From contig CAVVZX010000009.1 of assembly GCA_963752855.1 (NCBI GenBank), positions 1-64,000 on the forward strand: 64,000 nt of DNA, given 5' to 3'. The stretch's first letter is position 1. Each line of letters begins with the position of its first letter. The notes below the pieces were generated by a model that had not been told where the DNA came from, made no database searches, and was given only the letters and a program-made list of their open reading frames with translations. This DNA is from DATJPW01 sp963752855 (lineage in GTDB: Bacteria; Desulfobacterota; Desulfomonilia; Desulfomonilales; Desulfomonilaceae). The translations under genes were made by a program, and so were the position numbers. This document shows, one piece after another, positions 1 to 10,163 of the stretch.

Positions 1-19
1 CGCCATATGTGACTGAGAA

Positions 20-823
20 TTATTCTCCGACGGAAAAGCGGTCCCATCGCAGAAACGTATGCGGCGCAAATTGAACAGGGTCGACCTCAGCTACGATCTT
101 TCCCGGCTGCATGGTGTTGTCGCCTTTAGTGTAGACCGCCCCCAGCATCTTGACGACTTCGACCGTAGCCCAGGGGTCCTGATCAGAGACGCTCATAACC
201 ACCTCGGCTTTACCGATCTTTATATCCGCCGGCCTGAAGGTCACTGACTCTCGTATCAGCCTGGGATTGTAGTCGAAGCCGGGGCCTTCAGGGTTCGGGA
301 AATGTTTGAAGTTATACGCGTAGCGTTCCTGCTCCGGCCCGCTGGAGCTGGAGTCTTGAAAAAGTTCCAGCAGCCCCGCGTCGTTAGGCAGTCCTGTTAA
401 CATGGCCTTGACATAGAAATACCTGACACCGTGGCGCTCAACCCAGCCCTCGACAAAATCGCCCTGATTGTCAAAGTGGATGTCCGCCATCTTCTTGGGG
501 TAGCCGAATACCTCTCGGCCACCCGCCATGGCCATATCATTGGTGACCGGCATGGCCAGGCAGTAGCCCCCCTCCACGCCTCGTACTCGGCCAAGAAGGA
601 ACAGGGCCGCCTCCTTGTAGGCAGGCTGAAATTGGTCTTGGGGTAGTCGGCCACAAACGCCGACGCAATAGGCTTCTCCGCGGGTTTCAGCGGCGGAGGC
701 AAAAGACTCTTGACTATCTCAGGCTTGGTCTCCCAGGTGACAGTCAGCATCTCCTCGCCGGTAGAATTCGGCTCGTTTGCCGACCATAGCCATGATTTCC
801 TCGAACTATTTGATGAATCCCAT
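20..823 (-). pseudogene. Acetoacetate decarboxylase family protein, interrupted by a stop and frameshifts
   Basis: Acetoacetate decarboxylase (ADC) family. Members decarboxylate acetoacetate or related beta-keto acids by Schiff-base chemistry. From ATG at 823 (AGGAGG at 833-838) the peptide begins MGFIK, meets TAG at 806-808 and continues as FEEIMAMVGKRAEFY. The family sequence then resumes in another frame near 753 (MLTVTWETKPEIVK) and shifts again near 615 into the frame carrying GGYCLAMPVTNDMAMAGG and GREVFGYPKKMA. The two lysines of PKK correspond to the Schiff-base and pKa-lowering lysines of the family. Combined length is about 265 residues, normal for ADC. A local mosaic around 575-600 (AEYE in one frame, GVEGGY in another) suggests further compensating indels. 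The TetR gene lies directly upstream on the same strand. Family assignment is secure; whether the gene is dead or mis-sequenced is open. Confidence 0.75.
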
Positions 824-855
824 CTCAGAGAGCCTCCTATTTTTGTGTCTCTGGT

Positions 856-1473
856 CTATTTCGACTCGGTCTTCTCCGGACCTTGTGCGTCCACCAAGAA
901 GCCTCTCATGATTAATTCCCCCGCCTCCCGGATACAATCCGCTATCTCGGCTTCGTTAAACTGTCGCCCAACATAGTTATTGAACTCTTGTCCAGCCAAG
1001 TTATTGTTAATATTGGCCAATCCGTGAACAAATATCCACCAAAAAAACATCAGTTTGCGGAGTTGGTCCGTGGACATTCCCTTGGCACGGGCGTCTTCTG
1101 AAAGGGCCTGGACCAGGAACTCGAAGTTTTCTTTACCTAGCTGGACTTGCAATTGGCCGTGCTTCTCGTCGTTGATGGCCATAAACAGGTGGGGTTCATG
1201 CTTGGCAAACAGTACGTAACCTAAGCCTAGATCAAGAATCGGGTCGCCGGTCCTCGGAATTTTTTGGGAGGAAAGCAGGAGAGCAAGCGCCTTCTTGACA
1301 ATCATCTCCTCCAGATCGCCCATAGATCCAAGATTCGAGTAGATGGGCATGGTCGAAGAGCCAAGTTCCACGGCGATCGAGCGGGCCGACAGTTTCTCCC
1401 AGCCGTGACGGCGGACGATGTTAAAGGCCGCCTCGACGGCGTCTCCTTTGTTGAATTTGGTCTTGGGAGGCAT
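856..1473 (-). CDS. TetR/AcrR family transcriptional regulator
   Basis: A 205-residue one-component repressor. The N-terminal helix-turn-helix covers roughly residues 8-55 (GDAVEAAFNIVRRHGWEKLS followed by ARSIAVELGSSTMPIYSNLG), where the YSNLGS segment matches the recognition-helix end YxHFxS of the family. The remainder is a helical ligand-binding domain with a Trp/Phe-rich stretch (FFWWIFVHG), compatible with a hydrophobic ligand such as an acyl-CoA. It lies 33 bp upstream of the acetoacetate decarboxylase gene on the same strand, so the two are probably co-transcribed and TetR may control that gene. A perfect 16-bp palindrome about 40 bp upstream of its start is the likely autoregulatory operator. 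The ligand is unknown. Confidence 0.85.
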   Translation of the reverse strand: MPPKTKFNKGDAVEAAFNIVRRHGWEKLSARSIAVELGSSTMPIYSNLGSMGDLEEMIVKKALALLLSSQKIPRTGDPILDLGLGYVLFAKHEPHLFMAINDEKHGQLQVQLGKENFEFLVQALSEDARAKGMSTDQLRKLMFFWWIFVHGLANINNNLAGQEFNNYVGRQFNEAEIADCIREAGELIMRGFLVDAQGPEKTESK

Positions 1474-1514
1474 GGAGGTCTCTCAGTTCATATGACGATA
1501 TATAACACCAGATA

Positions 1515-1530
1515 TATAACATATGTTATA
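1515..1530. promoter_or_regulatory. Perfect 16-bp palindrome, candidate TetR operator
   Basis: TATAACATATGTTATA is a perfect inverted repeat centred about 50 bp upstream of the TetR start codon. A related half-site (ATATAACACC) lies at 1499-1508. Its position and symmetry fit a TetR dimer operator. Binding is inferred. Confidence 0.55.
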
Positions 1531-1641
1531 CAAAGGACTGGAAATGATGTCAACCATTTTCTCGTCTTGGTTTTTCTCCAACGGGCTACCGACAAACCTT
1601 ATTGAGATTATTGATTAATTACGTCGCAGTCCCGGATGAGC

Positions 1642-1678
1642 CTCAGGTGATAGCTGATTCAAATCTAGTCGCGGCTTA
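1642..1678 (+). repeat. tRNA-3'-end-like motif, copy 1 (degenerate)
   Basis: This stretch contains CTCAGG, then ATTCAAATCTAG and TCGCGGCTTA, with the same order and spacing as two better copies at 7078-7117 and 23529-23568. TTCAAAT resembles a tRNA T-loop, and the best copy ends in CTGACCA. No complete tRNA can be folded here. It may be a relic of a tRNA 3' end used as an integration site. Low confidence. Confidence 0.3.
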
Positions 1679-1713
1679 TGAAAAGCGCGGGGCCACTAAT
1701 TCTCGGGAAAAGG

Positions 1714-3036
1714 TCATTTCTTCGGGTAGCTTGGGTCATCCACCCCTTCGGTGGGTCGACCAAAAGATGCGGCGTCCACACCCTTCAAGGGATGCTGACG
1801 GGCGTACATTAGCTTCAGCTTAGTCGCGGCCACTCGGGGATAATAAGTATTGATGGTCTCTCTGCTGCGGTCCAGCTCCACCGGCGCCAACTCGTACTCA
1901 CTGCTGCCCAGGCCGTTCTCAACTCCACCATAAAGCTGGGACTCGATATCCTCGCCCTTGATAATGTTCAGTTTGGCGCTGCCCGGGGCGAGACAACCGC
2001 AATCCTCGGCCGCGGAGTTGGGGAGACCCGGGGCCTGATTCAGCATGTCTACGCAGGCCTTGTCCACGGCTACCGGATCGGATGAGGCGAATACCCCCAG
2101 CCCATTGACAACCGGAGTGTCTGTCCAGCCGTAGCAGTCGCAGATGGGCACTATGTCCACTGCGTAGTTCAAGAAATAGGTCTTGCCGCCCGGCTTGGTT
2201 TTCATCACCGCCAGAGCGGAATCGGCAATGCGCCGGCCCAGGGCAGGCAGGTGGTCGAATCGCCTCACCGCTCCCACTCCTGCCATGTTGACGCAAAGGT
2301 TGGCGCAGGAAAAGCAATACACGCAAGCGTCCAGGTCTATCTTTAGCCCGTCCGGCCCAATTTCGATGGTGTTCTCAGGGCAACAGTCCTGGCAGGTCTG
2401 GCGCCACTCGCATTTGAGCCCCAAGCACTTGGTCGCGTCAATTACGGGCTTGTCGCCGGCCAGAGCGCCATGCAGGTTCATCTTGCCCCTCTTGGAGGCG
2501 CAGCCCACCCCCATGTTCTTGATGGCGCCGCCGAATCCGCCGGCTAGGTGCCCTTTGAAGTGGTTCACGCACAAAAGAGCGTCGGCATCGGCTATGGCCC
2601 GGGCTACGAACTGCTTGTTCAGGTAGCGGCCGGCGCCTTCCAAGTCCACCACGATGTCGTCGGTCCCCAACCAACCATCCGCCATTATAACGGGAGCGCC
2701 TACGGTGGACGCGGAAAAGCCGTTTTGGGCCGCAGTCTCCAGATGGTCTATGGCCAGAGCGCGGCTCACCCAAGGATGGTAAGTCGCCGTGGTGGTGTCC
2801 GTCACGAAAGGACGCAGATCTCGTTCCTTCAGGGCCTCCACCAGGACGCGAATTATTACCGGTCGCAAATAGCCCACGTTGTATGCCTCGCCCAGATGGG
2901 TCTTTACGGCCACTATGTCGCCCGGCTTCAGGCCGTCCAGCCAGCCTGAATGCTCCAAGAGCTGCCGCCCCTTTATGGCTGTAGACTCCATGAAGCGCTT
3001 CGCTCGAGCGTCCATATACCAGACCTTTTCCGACAT
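1714..3036 (-). CDS. DUF362 domain protein with ferredoxin-type Fe-S cluster site
   Basis: A 440-residue cytoplasmic DUF362 protein. DUF362 members are found in anaerobes near redox and acid-catabolic genes; their reaction is unknown. The N-terminal DUF362 part includes GDIVAVKTHLGE and DALLCVNHFKGHLAGGFGGA. A cysteine-rich insert around residues 205-250 (CLGLKCEWRQTC, CCPENTIEIG, CVYCFSCANLC) looks like a ferredoxin-type [4Fe-4S] segment, and two more cysteine groups follow (CDCYG, CGC). Start ATG at 3036 has AGGAGGCG just upstream. It stands alone between the TetR gene and a divergently read region. A decayed copy of the 3' end of a related gene lies at 35165-35350. Confidence 0.8.
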   Translation of the reverse strand: MSEKVWYMDARAKRFMESTAIKGRQLLEHSGWLDGLKPGDIVAVKTHLGEAYNVGYLRPVIIRVLVEALKERDLRPFVTDTTTATYHPWVSRALAIDHLETAAQNGFSASTVGAPVIMADGWLGTDDIVVDLEGAGRYLNKQFVARAIADADALLCVNHFKGHLAGGFGGAIKNMGVGCASKRGKMNLHGALAGDKPVIDATKCLGLKCEWRQTCQDCCPENTIEIGPDGLKIDLDACVYCFSCANLCVNMAGVGAVRRFDHLPALGRRIADSALAVMKTKPGGKTYFLNYAVDIVPICDCYGWTDTPVVNGLGVFASSDPVAVDKACVDMLNQAPGLPNSAAEDCGCLAPGSAKLNIIKGEDIESQLYGGVENGLGSSEYELAPVELDRSRETINTYYPRVAATKLKLMYARQHPLKGVDAASFGRPTEGVDDPSYPKK

Positions 3037-3118
3037 AATTCGCCTCCTGGTCGATCCCCCTTTGGTTAGTGAAACTGACCTGTTTCCGAATCCGGAAATA
3101 GCCGATTTTCAATATTGA

Positions 3119-3546
3119 CGCGGCAACGAAACAGCCTACATGCCACTCAAAACGGTCTCAAGCAATGCCGCCATTTACCGGCGCTCTCCGTATGCCTTCA
3201 ATCCTGATTTTTAGCCGTGCCGCAGCGGTTTGTCAATGCGGCGCCAATTCCGCGGACACCTTACTCAATTAGAAACGCCGTGGAGCGAATTCCGTGTAGA
3301 GTATTCGATGAGAATAGATCGTGGGAATTTGATGCGATCCGTCGGAGCGACACTTTCGGGGAGTTAGTCATCGACGGTTATGGATTGTCCTTGATTTTGG
3401 CAACGCGCTCACAAGATATTTTGTTTAAATCATTGGTTATTCTGTTCCCAAGTCCACACAGGGTCCATTATAAATTTACTGAAAATTATACTGGTAGATG
3501 TTAGGTGAATGCTGTGCTAAGGGTTTTTAAAAGTAATAAAGAGAGG
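3119..3546. other. Intergenic region without recognisable gene
   Basis: About 430 bp between the divergent DUF362 and PstS-like genes. I see no RNA gene or conserved protein. It presumably holds both promoters; the stretch just before 3540 is AT-rich. Confidence 0.4.
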
Positions 3547-3559
3547 AGGTTGTCATATA

Positions 3560-4386
3560 TTGAAAAGGAACAGAGTTTTGGTGTGCTCTCTTGTTGTGGT
3601 TGCGCTGGTGACCATGGCTGTGTCGGTTTCTAAATCTCAGGACAAGGACGAGCTTACCATCACAGTGAGCGGGGCTGCTATGGCCTCCGATCAAGTGGCT
3701 GAGTGGGGCAAACATTTTATGGAACTGAATCCCGACATCAGGGTGGTAGTGACGGGGAGCAGCGCTGGAAAGGGATTCGAGGATCTCATCGAAGGCCGGA
3801 CCAACTTGTGCTTGGCCAGCCGCTCCATGGTGTCGGAAGAACAGCAAAAAGCATCCGCCAAGGGCCTTAAACTCACGTCCAGGTTGGTAGGCAACGCAGG
3901 CCTCTGCGTGATCACCAGCCCCCAAAATCCCGTCCGTGAACTCACGATAGAAGAGCTTAGGAAGATATTTCTTGGAGAGTACTCCAACTGGAAAGAGGTC
4001 GGGGGGCCTGATTCGCCCATAAGGTGTTTGACGAGGCGCATTCCCGAATCAGGCGGCGAGTTTTCTTCCATGAGGAAGTTCTTGGCAAGCAGCCCTTCGG
4101 ACCCAAAACGGTGTTCACAGAAACTTGGAGTACCATTGTGAAGGCATGCGGTAGCGCGTCGGACCTGCCCGTAGGGATCGCTCCATTCACATCGGTCAAA
4201 GAAAACGCCAAACTTCTGGCTTTGAAGAAGGATGGCAATTCAGCCGCGGCGGTTCCATCCCAAGACACACTTAGGGACAAGACTTACCCGCTTTTGGTAC
4301 CCATAACAATGTATTGGGAGACACCGTTGAAAAACAAGGAGATCGAAGTATTCGTAACCTTTTGCGCCAGTTCTGGCCTGCTCTAA
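3560..4386 (+). CDS. PstS-like phosphate/oxyanion-binding periplasmic protein (frameshifted)
   Basis: Exported substrate-binding protein of the PstS-like superfamily. TTG start at 3560 follows GAGAGGAGG at 3540-3548. Residues 1-27 form a signal peptide (MKRNRVLVCSLVVVALV...). The mature part has the family layout: TITVSGAAM at the start, GSSAGKGFEDLIEGRTNLCL as the ligand-loop region with SAGKG, and LRKIFLGEYSNWKEVGG before the second lobe. The reading frame breaks near 4060-4068 in GAGTTTTCTTCC, and the second lobe (FFHEEVLGKQPFGPKTVF ... VGIAPFTSVKEN) continues one frame over to TAA at 4386. Merged length is about 275 residues, normal for the family. No pst transport genes are adjacent, so it may be a stand-alone sensor or scavenging protein. 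Confidence 0.75.
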
Positions 4387-4555
4387 CACCCCATGGAGAT
4401 ACGCGGCGCTTGACGGCTGTTTGGTGAGGACTCCGGGAGTAAGCATGGATCAAATCTCCACTTGGTCCACATTGCGCTCACGTGATATGGACCTTCAGGC
4501 TCATCCGAGTCAAGAAGCAAATCTCCGGGGCCGACCCAAAGACCCATGAAATGAC

Positions 4556-4582
4556 AAGACCGGCTTGACGGTCTTTCTTTTC
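4556..4582 (+). terminator. Rho-independent terminator after the PstS-like gene
   Basis: AAGACCG, a 6-nt loop and CGGTCTT form a perfect 7-bp stem followed by TCTTTTCT. It sits about 170 bp beyond the PstS-like stop codon and before the next small gene. Confidence 0.6.
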
Positions 4583-4758
4583 TATCCCTCTTTTCACCAC
4601 ATCTAAGCCTGCCCGGTTACCTCGTGCGTTTCCGAACGCCAAACGCTAAACTCCCAGAAATAAGTATCTTGTCCCTCAAATTTTTGGGAAGTTCAATTTC
4701 ACGCTGCAATGCAATAGAATTAGCTCAATCTCAAGATTCCCACATGAGGAGAACATTC

Positions 4759-4935
4759 ATGGAATTTTGGATCGGACTTTCTGTTGGCATGCACCTGGGC
4801 AAAGTGATTGCCGAGTACTTGGAAAAGTTCGTGGAGGCCTACGGCCTCTTGGACCCTGCAACGGCAGAGAAGGCGAAAGAAGAGATCGAGCGCAGGGCCG
4901 AGATGGGTAAAATAATTGAAGAGTTAGTGGATTAG
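4759..4935 (+). CDS. Small hypothetical protein
   Basis: A 58-residue protein starting MEFWIGLSVGMHLGKVIAEY and ending in an acidic/charged helix (AKEEIERRAEMGKIIEELVD). ATG at 4759 has AGGAG seven bases upstream, which I prefer to the in-frame starts further left. The N-terminal half is mildly hydrophobic and the C-terminal half is predicted amphipathic helix. I do not recognise a family. It stands alone with about 370 bp of non-coding DNA before it and 250 bp after. Confidence 0.45.
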   Translation: MEFWIGLSVGMHLGKVIAEYLEKFVEAYGLLDPATAEKAKEEIERRAEMGKIIEELVD

Positions 4936-5187
4936 CGCTTCTGCGGAGAAATCAGACGCTGCGGCGCTGAAATCTTTTGTGGGGGCGGGTCACTCCGCGT
5001 CATCGGGCAGGACCTATTAAATTGACATATTCAGGTCCCAAATTCACACGGGGTCTGTAGAAGGTCTCGAAAGTTCTGTCGGAACGGAAGAACACTACTG
5101 GACGAGCCAGCAATGGCGCCCGCAAATCAATCGGTGATTACTTTCGAGAACTGGCACACAAAATCCGGCCTATGAACTGCAATGAGG

Positions 5188-6826
5188 TCAGCAGCCTTCA
5201 TCGGAAACTTTGGGTTTGGAAGCAGGCTTAGCGGCCTTTTCTTTTGGTTTCTCTGACGCCGTTCCCTTGGGGACGACCTTGCCGGGAGCCAACCCCGCCT
5301 CCGGAGTTTTATCACCTTCGTACATCGGAAGACCCGCGGCTATCCAAGCCTCACTCCCGCCTTCCAGGTTCCGCGGGTTCTTGATGCCCTTGCGTTCTAG
5401 AATGCCTGTGCCCATGCTGGACCGATACGCGGAATTACACACCACCACAACAGACTGCTCCGGATCCAGCTTTGAAGAGAGTTCCGCCAGACGACTGAGC
5501 GGCAGGTTGAGGACTGTCCCGATGCGGAGGGCCATCCACTCCTCGGGAAGACGCACATCAACGATGAGCGGAGCTTCCCCTTTCTGCATAAGAGCGTACA
5601 GGTCCTGCGGGGATATGGGATTGCCCTTCTTGAGGGGGAGTTTCAGCTTTCTTCCACGATTCCGGGGTGATGATTTCGGCTTGATACCCTACGCGATGTA
5701 GCCGATGCAAGGCCTCTTTCAGGAGGTCAGTATCGCCCACCAGGACAAGCTTGGAACCCCATGGGACCATCGTTCCAATCCAGTTCTCAAATCTTCCCCT
5801 GGCCGCGATGTTGACCGAATTGGGAATGTGACCCTCGGCATAGGTCTTGGCGTCTCTAACGTCCACCACGTAGTACTTTTCCGGTTCTGTCAGCTCTTCG
5901 GTGGCCTTGACCTCCTTGGGCGTTGAGTGTTCCAGTCGACCAGCGGGGGGCCTTCGCGGTTCATCTTTGCATTATGCTGAAAATATTGAGGCGCATCAGG
6001 GAGTCCTTGGAGCACAAGCGCAACAAACTCGCCTCTGCCCTTGGCTTTTAAGTAATGGATTGGACGACTTTTCCTTACCGATGGTCGAGCTAGGTTCGCC
6101 GCTGAGATGAGCGCCACAAAGGGACCCTGCGCCGTGAGCCGGAAAAATCATGACACTATCAGGCAGCTTGGACAGCTTTTGAGTCCAGGAATCGTACATG
6201 GCTGAGGCAAGCCAAGCGGCGGAAACCGTACCTTCCATGAGATCCGGGCGACCCACGCTCCCGACAAAAAGCACATCGCCGGTGAACAGAAGTTTGGGAG
6301 TGTCCGGGTCTTCTTTGGAGAAAACTGCGCAACACTGGCCGTCCGGCGTGTGGCCGGGCGTATCCATGAACTTCAACGTGGCGCTGCCGATTTTGACTGA
6401 AGACTTTTCGTCCACGGCCTTAATTGAATATTTGGCGCCGGATTTGTGGCTTTGGTAAATGGGGACGTTCAGGGCTTTCTTGGCTTCCGTATGGCCGGCA
6501 ATGAAATCCGCGTGAGAATGGGTCAGATAAATCCCCTTGACCTTCGCAGACTCGTTCTTGGCCGTTTCAAGATAGAAGGAGATGTCACGGACCGGGTCTA
6601 CCAGAAGGGCTTCGCCGTCGCTGATCAGCAGGTAAGTGTACACGGAAAGGACAGGGAGACTGAACTGGATAACTTTGAAGCCCGGAAAAGAGTAGGTATC
6701 AACAATTTTGTAAGTGGATGAGTCTGATTCATGTGTGGCGGATTCCGCGTCCTTAATTTCGGCTGCCACTGCTATGTTTACAACCGCGAGAGCCAGGCAC
6801 AACCCTAAAAGTAATAATTTTCTCAT
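5188..6826 (-). CDS. Exported metallo-beta-lactamase-fold / tandem rhodanese sulfurtransferase (frameshifted)
   Basis: A sulfur-handling protein combining a persulfide-dioxygenase/glyoxalase-II-like metallo-beta-lactamase domain with two rhodanese domains. ATG at 6826 gives a signal peptide (MRKLLLLGLCLALAVVNIAVA), so it acts outside the cytoplasm. The MBL domain shows THSHADFIAGH, DTPGHTPDGQC and LFTGDVLFVGSVGRPD. The sequence breaks near 6110, runs in a second frame to about 5940 (GEFVALVLQGLPDAPQYF), then shifts into rhodanese 1 (VVDVRDAKTYAEGHIPNSVN), which seems to lack an active-site Cys (LVLVGDTD). After a third break near 5580, rhodanese 2 (LIVDVRLPEEWMALRIGTVL) carries the catalytic Cys in VVVVCNSAYRSS. 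The C-terminal tail is Lys/Pro-rich and ends DEGC. Likely role: periplasmic persulfide or polysulfide oxidation or transfer. Confidence 0.75.
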
Positions 6827-7077
6827 GGCATTCCCCGCCTTCAATTATTTGGGCGCCTCGTCTCCTTTCTAGGAGGGATGGGCAGGAGGCGAGATTCACC
6901 TACAAGGCACTGTACTTTGGACGAGCCCTTTAGGTCAAGCCTCCCTACACCGTGCGGTTTTGCCTTTTGCTGAAACGAGTTGTGACGGTTATGGATCGTC
7001 GCCGATTTTTTTGCCGCGGGCTACCGATATGCCTTTGTTAAAGTTATTTACTATTCAGTTCTCAACTCTGCTTGGAC

Positions 7078-7117
7078 TTCAGGTAACCCGCGGTTCAAAT
7101 CCTGCCTCGGCTGACCA
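7078..7117 (+). repeat. tRNA-3'-end-like motif, copy 2
   Basis: Reads TTCAGG, ten variable bases, GGTTCAAATCC and CTCGGCTGACCA. The GGTTCAAATCC block and terminal CCA resemble a tRNA T-arm and 3' end, but the T-stem pairs at only two positions and no 5' half is present upstream. It lies just beyond the 3' end of the acyl-CoA dehydrogenase gene. See copies at 1642 and 23529. Confidence 0.35.
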
Positions 7118-7125
7118 CGGCGCCA

Positions 7126-8275
7126 TCATGGATTAAGACCCAGGCCGCGGCTGATGATCAGCTTCATAATTTCGCTCGTGCCCGCGAAGATAGACAGAGC
7201 GCGAACGTCTCGGTAAATCTTGCAGACCCTGTACTCTTCCATATATCCATAGCCGCCGTGGAGTTGCAGGGCCTGATAGGCCACTCTGTTCACCATCTCT
7301 CCAAGCCAATATTTCGCCATAGATACTTTCTGAACTATATTCTTGCCGTCTATGTGATCCTTTATGAGGCTATCCAAGAGAGTGCGGCCTATTTGAACCT
7401 CTGTGGCCATGTCAGCCAGCCTGAATGCAGTGTACTGGAAGTTCCCGATAAGTTTACCGAAAGCCTCGCGCACGTTCACATAACTGAGCGCTTCCTTGAG
7501 CGCTTCTTCCGCCTGAAGCTGGCACTTGATGGAAACCTCAAGTCGCTCCTGCTGGAGCTTCTCCATCATGTACTTGAAGCCTTTTCCTTCTTCTCCCAGC
7601 AGGGCGCCGACAGGCACACGGCAGTCCTCGAAGAAAAGCTCAGCCGTTTCCGACAGGTGGGCCCCCATCTTTTCCAGTTTCCGGCCGCGATGAAAGCCGG
7701 GAGCGTCCTTGTCTACCAGGATAAGGCTAATGCCCCTGATAGCCTGCGTTCGGATCGGTCTTGACGGCCAGAACAATCACGTCCGCAATGTAACCGTTGG
7801 TAATAAAGGTCTTTTGTCCATTGATCACATAGGAGTCTCCGTCCTTTACCGCTCTGGTGCGAATCGCGGCGAGGTCAGAGCCGGCGTTTGGCTCGGTCAG
7901 CCCTATACACGTGATCACTTCCCCTGTTGTGCATCCGGGCAGCCAGCGTTTCTTCATCTCCGGGGACGCGTAGGAATAAATATATGGACTGGCGACATCG
8001 CTGTGCAACGGAACTTCAAAACCGTATGCGTTTCCCCTCAACAATTCCTCATTAATGATGACGGAGTATTCGAACCCCAATCCCAGGCCTCCGTATTCCT
8101 CCGGAAGCCAGGGGCACAAGTAACCTTGCTCCCCCATCTTGTGCCACACGCTCCGCGGCACGGAACTCTGTTTTTCCCATTCGGCAATATTGGGAGTGAT
8201 TTCTTTGGCCACAAATTTCTTGAAGGAGTCCCTAAAGATCTGGTGCTCCTCACTGTTAAATATCGTGTCAGTCAT
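7126..8275 (-). CDS. Acyl-CoA dehydrogenase (frameshifted)
   Basis: FAD-dependent acyl-CoA dehydrogenase, performing the first oxidation of a CoA thioester and passing electrons to ETF. ATG at 8275 follows GGAGG. The N-terminal part has EEYGGLGLGFEYSVI and the flavin/substrate segment CIGLTEPNAGSDLAAIRTRA. The frame breaks near 7735-7740 at a run of four G (TDPNAGYQG), and the remainder continues in the next frame as ISLILVDKDAPGF. The C-terminal domain has QLHGGYGYMEEYRVCKIYRD and IFAGTSEIMKLIISR; the Glu in MEEY is at the usual catalytic-base position. Merged length is about 382 residues, normal. It is first downstream of the CoA ligase in a minus-strand catabolic group. Confidence 0.85.
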
Positions 8276-8318
8276 TTATTTTGCCTCCGTATCCCCCATT
8301 TGGCTGTATTGGTCTATT

Positions 8319-9942
8319 TCATCGGCACGGCCGGCAAATATCTAGCCGGTCGGGAAATATCAGGCGCGATCGGCTTCGCTGTAACTGGTTTCTAAGAAGT
8401 CTATGGAGGATCTTTCCTGTGGCGGTTCTTGGCATCTCCTCGTCTTTTATGAAGTCAATGCTTTTCGGCCTCTTGTATCCGGCGATCTTGCCACGCGCAA
8501 AATCGACGATGTTTTGCGCCAAAGTTTCTTCCGCATCATACCCTTCGTTGAGGACTACAATGGCCTTGATCGCTTCTCCCCATTTTTCATCAGGCACGCC
8601 GATTACCGCGACGTCCTTGACAGCCTCATGAAGCCGGAGCACGCTTTCCACTTCAGACGGATAGACGTTTCTCGCCCCCAGTGATAATCATGTTCGCTTT
8701 TCTATCGACCAGCGTGTAGTAGCCGTCCTCGTCGCGTTTTGCCATATCTCCCGCGGAAAACCACTCTCCTTCGAATGCTTCTTTTGTCTTTTCCGGGTCC
8801 TTGAAATATTCCTTGAAAACGCAGGGCGCTCGGTAGAAGAGTTCTCCTACTTCCCCATCCGGGACTTCATTTCGATTTTCATCCAAAAGCTTTATCCGAT
8901 GTGTGCCGAAGATTTCTTTGCCAATGGAGCCAAGTTTCTTGAATTGATCTTCCGGTCTCAGAAGTGTCGCCAATCCCCCTTCAGTGCTTCCATAGGCTTC
9001 CCAAAGCTCCGCGTTCTTGAAATAATCCATGATGGCAAGTTTAAGCTCTTTGCCGGCCGGCGCGGAGGAGATCAGCAGTTGACGTATGGAAGAGACATCC
9101 GTCCCTTGTTTAATATCGTTCGGCAAATCCAGAATCATGCGATAATGGGTAGGAACCAATGAGGTAAAGGTGATCCGATATTTCTCGATGGTCTTCAACA
9201 GACCTTCCGGATCAAAACTCACCATGTTGTAAACGAACACCGGCGCGGTTACCAATGTGTAGGGAAATGAATACTGTAGGGAATTTACATGACACATGGG
9301 CATGACGAGCATGACTTTGTCCGTCGGACGCACACCCTGGTTGATGTTGCTCAAAACATAATGGAAAAGATGACTCTCGTGGGTTCGTACCACGCCTTTG
9401 GGACGCCCGGTAGTGCCCGAAGTGTACATGATGTTCCAAACGTCATCCCCATAGACTGCGATGTCCGGTTCATTGGCTGAAGACCTTGCCAGAAGCTCTT
9501 CGTACCCGACATATCCGTCAGGAACCGGCCCGTCCCCCAGATAGACATATGCGTCTTTAGGAACACCAAGCTTATCTTTGATGCTATCTATCAACTCCAC
9601 AAAAGGGGCCTCAACGACGAAGCCCTTGCATTCCGAATGATTGACGATGTATTCGATTTCGGGCCCTGCCAAACGAAACATGACCGGCACAACAACCTGA
9701 CCGCCTTTTGCGCATCCGGCGTAGATATCCATCCACTCGCCGCGGTTGTATGAGATCACGGCAAAAGCGTCGTTGAAACCGACTCCCAAGTCCTTGAGAC
9801 CGTTTGCAAAGCGGCTGGCCCTATCATTCCATTGTTCGAAGGTGAATTCTTTAGTGGTATCCTGCCATCCCAGTTTATTCGGGTAATTGATGGCATTCAT
9901 CTGTAGGACGGCGCCGACATGGATCCATTTGCTCCTGCTCAT
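8319..9942 (-). CDS. AMP-forming acyl-CoA synthetase (frameshifted)
   Basis: Adenylate-forming ligase that activates a carboxylic acid to its CoA thioester at the cost of ATP to AMP. The adenylation signature is IMYTSGTTGRPKGVVRTHES; EAYGSTEGG and FSAGDMAKRDEDGYYTLVDR follow, so the ATP-binding motifs are intact. The frame breaks near 8655-8680 in TGGEKR; the C-terminal domain continues in the next frame as YPSEVESVLRLHEAVKDVAV and ends with the catalytic-lysine segment PRTATGKILHR. Merged length is about 540 residues, in the family range. It lies 43 bp upstream of the acyl-CoA dehydrogenase and is likely co-transcribed with it. The substrate is unknown. Confidence 0.85.
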
Positions 9943-10163
9943 CTCACAACCATCCCTTTCCCTTCATGCTACCGTTTTTTGCGGAGTGGTTCCGACGTGG
10001 CATTCAACAGATTCGTCGTGGCAAAGTGAAGCCTTGTCGCAGAAAGAAGCCTGATTTCCGGACCCGGGATTTTCATCATCCAAAGCCGACTGAAGGACTC
10101 ACGAGAAGCAACCTGGCGGCTGCAAAATTTCAACCAAACGAAAGAGGCGCCGTGTCATTTGTA

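Noticed and set aside
806..808. TAG in the ADC gene as a pyrrolysine codon
   Set aside because: Corrinoid methyltransferases can use Pyl, but this gene is not one, the TAG is beside a position normally Thr or Pro, and frameshifts follow.
3217..3504. 95-codon open frame between the DUF362 and PstS-like genes
   Set aside because: No recognisable motif, atypical composition for a protein, and no ribosome-binding site; probably chance.
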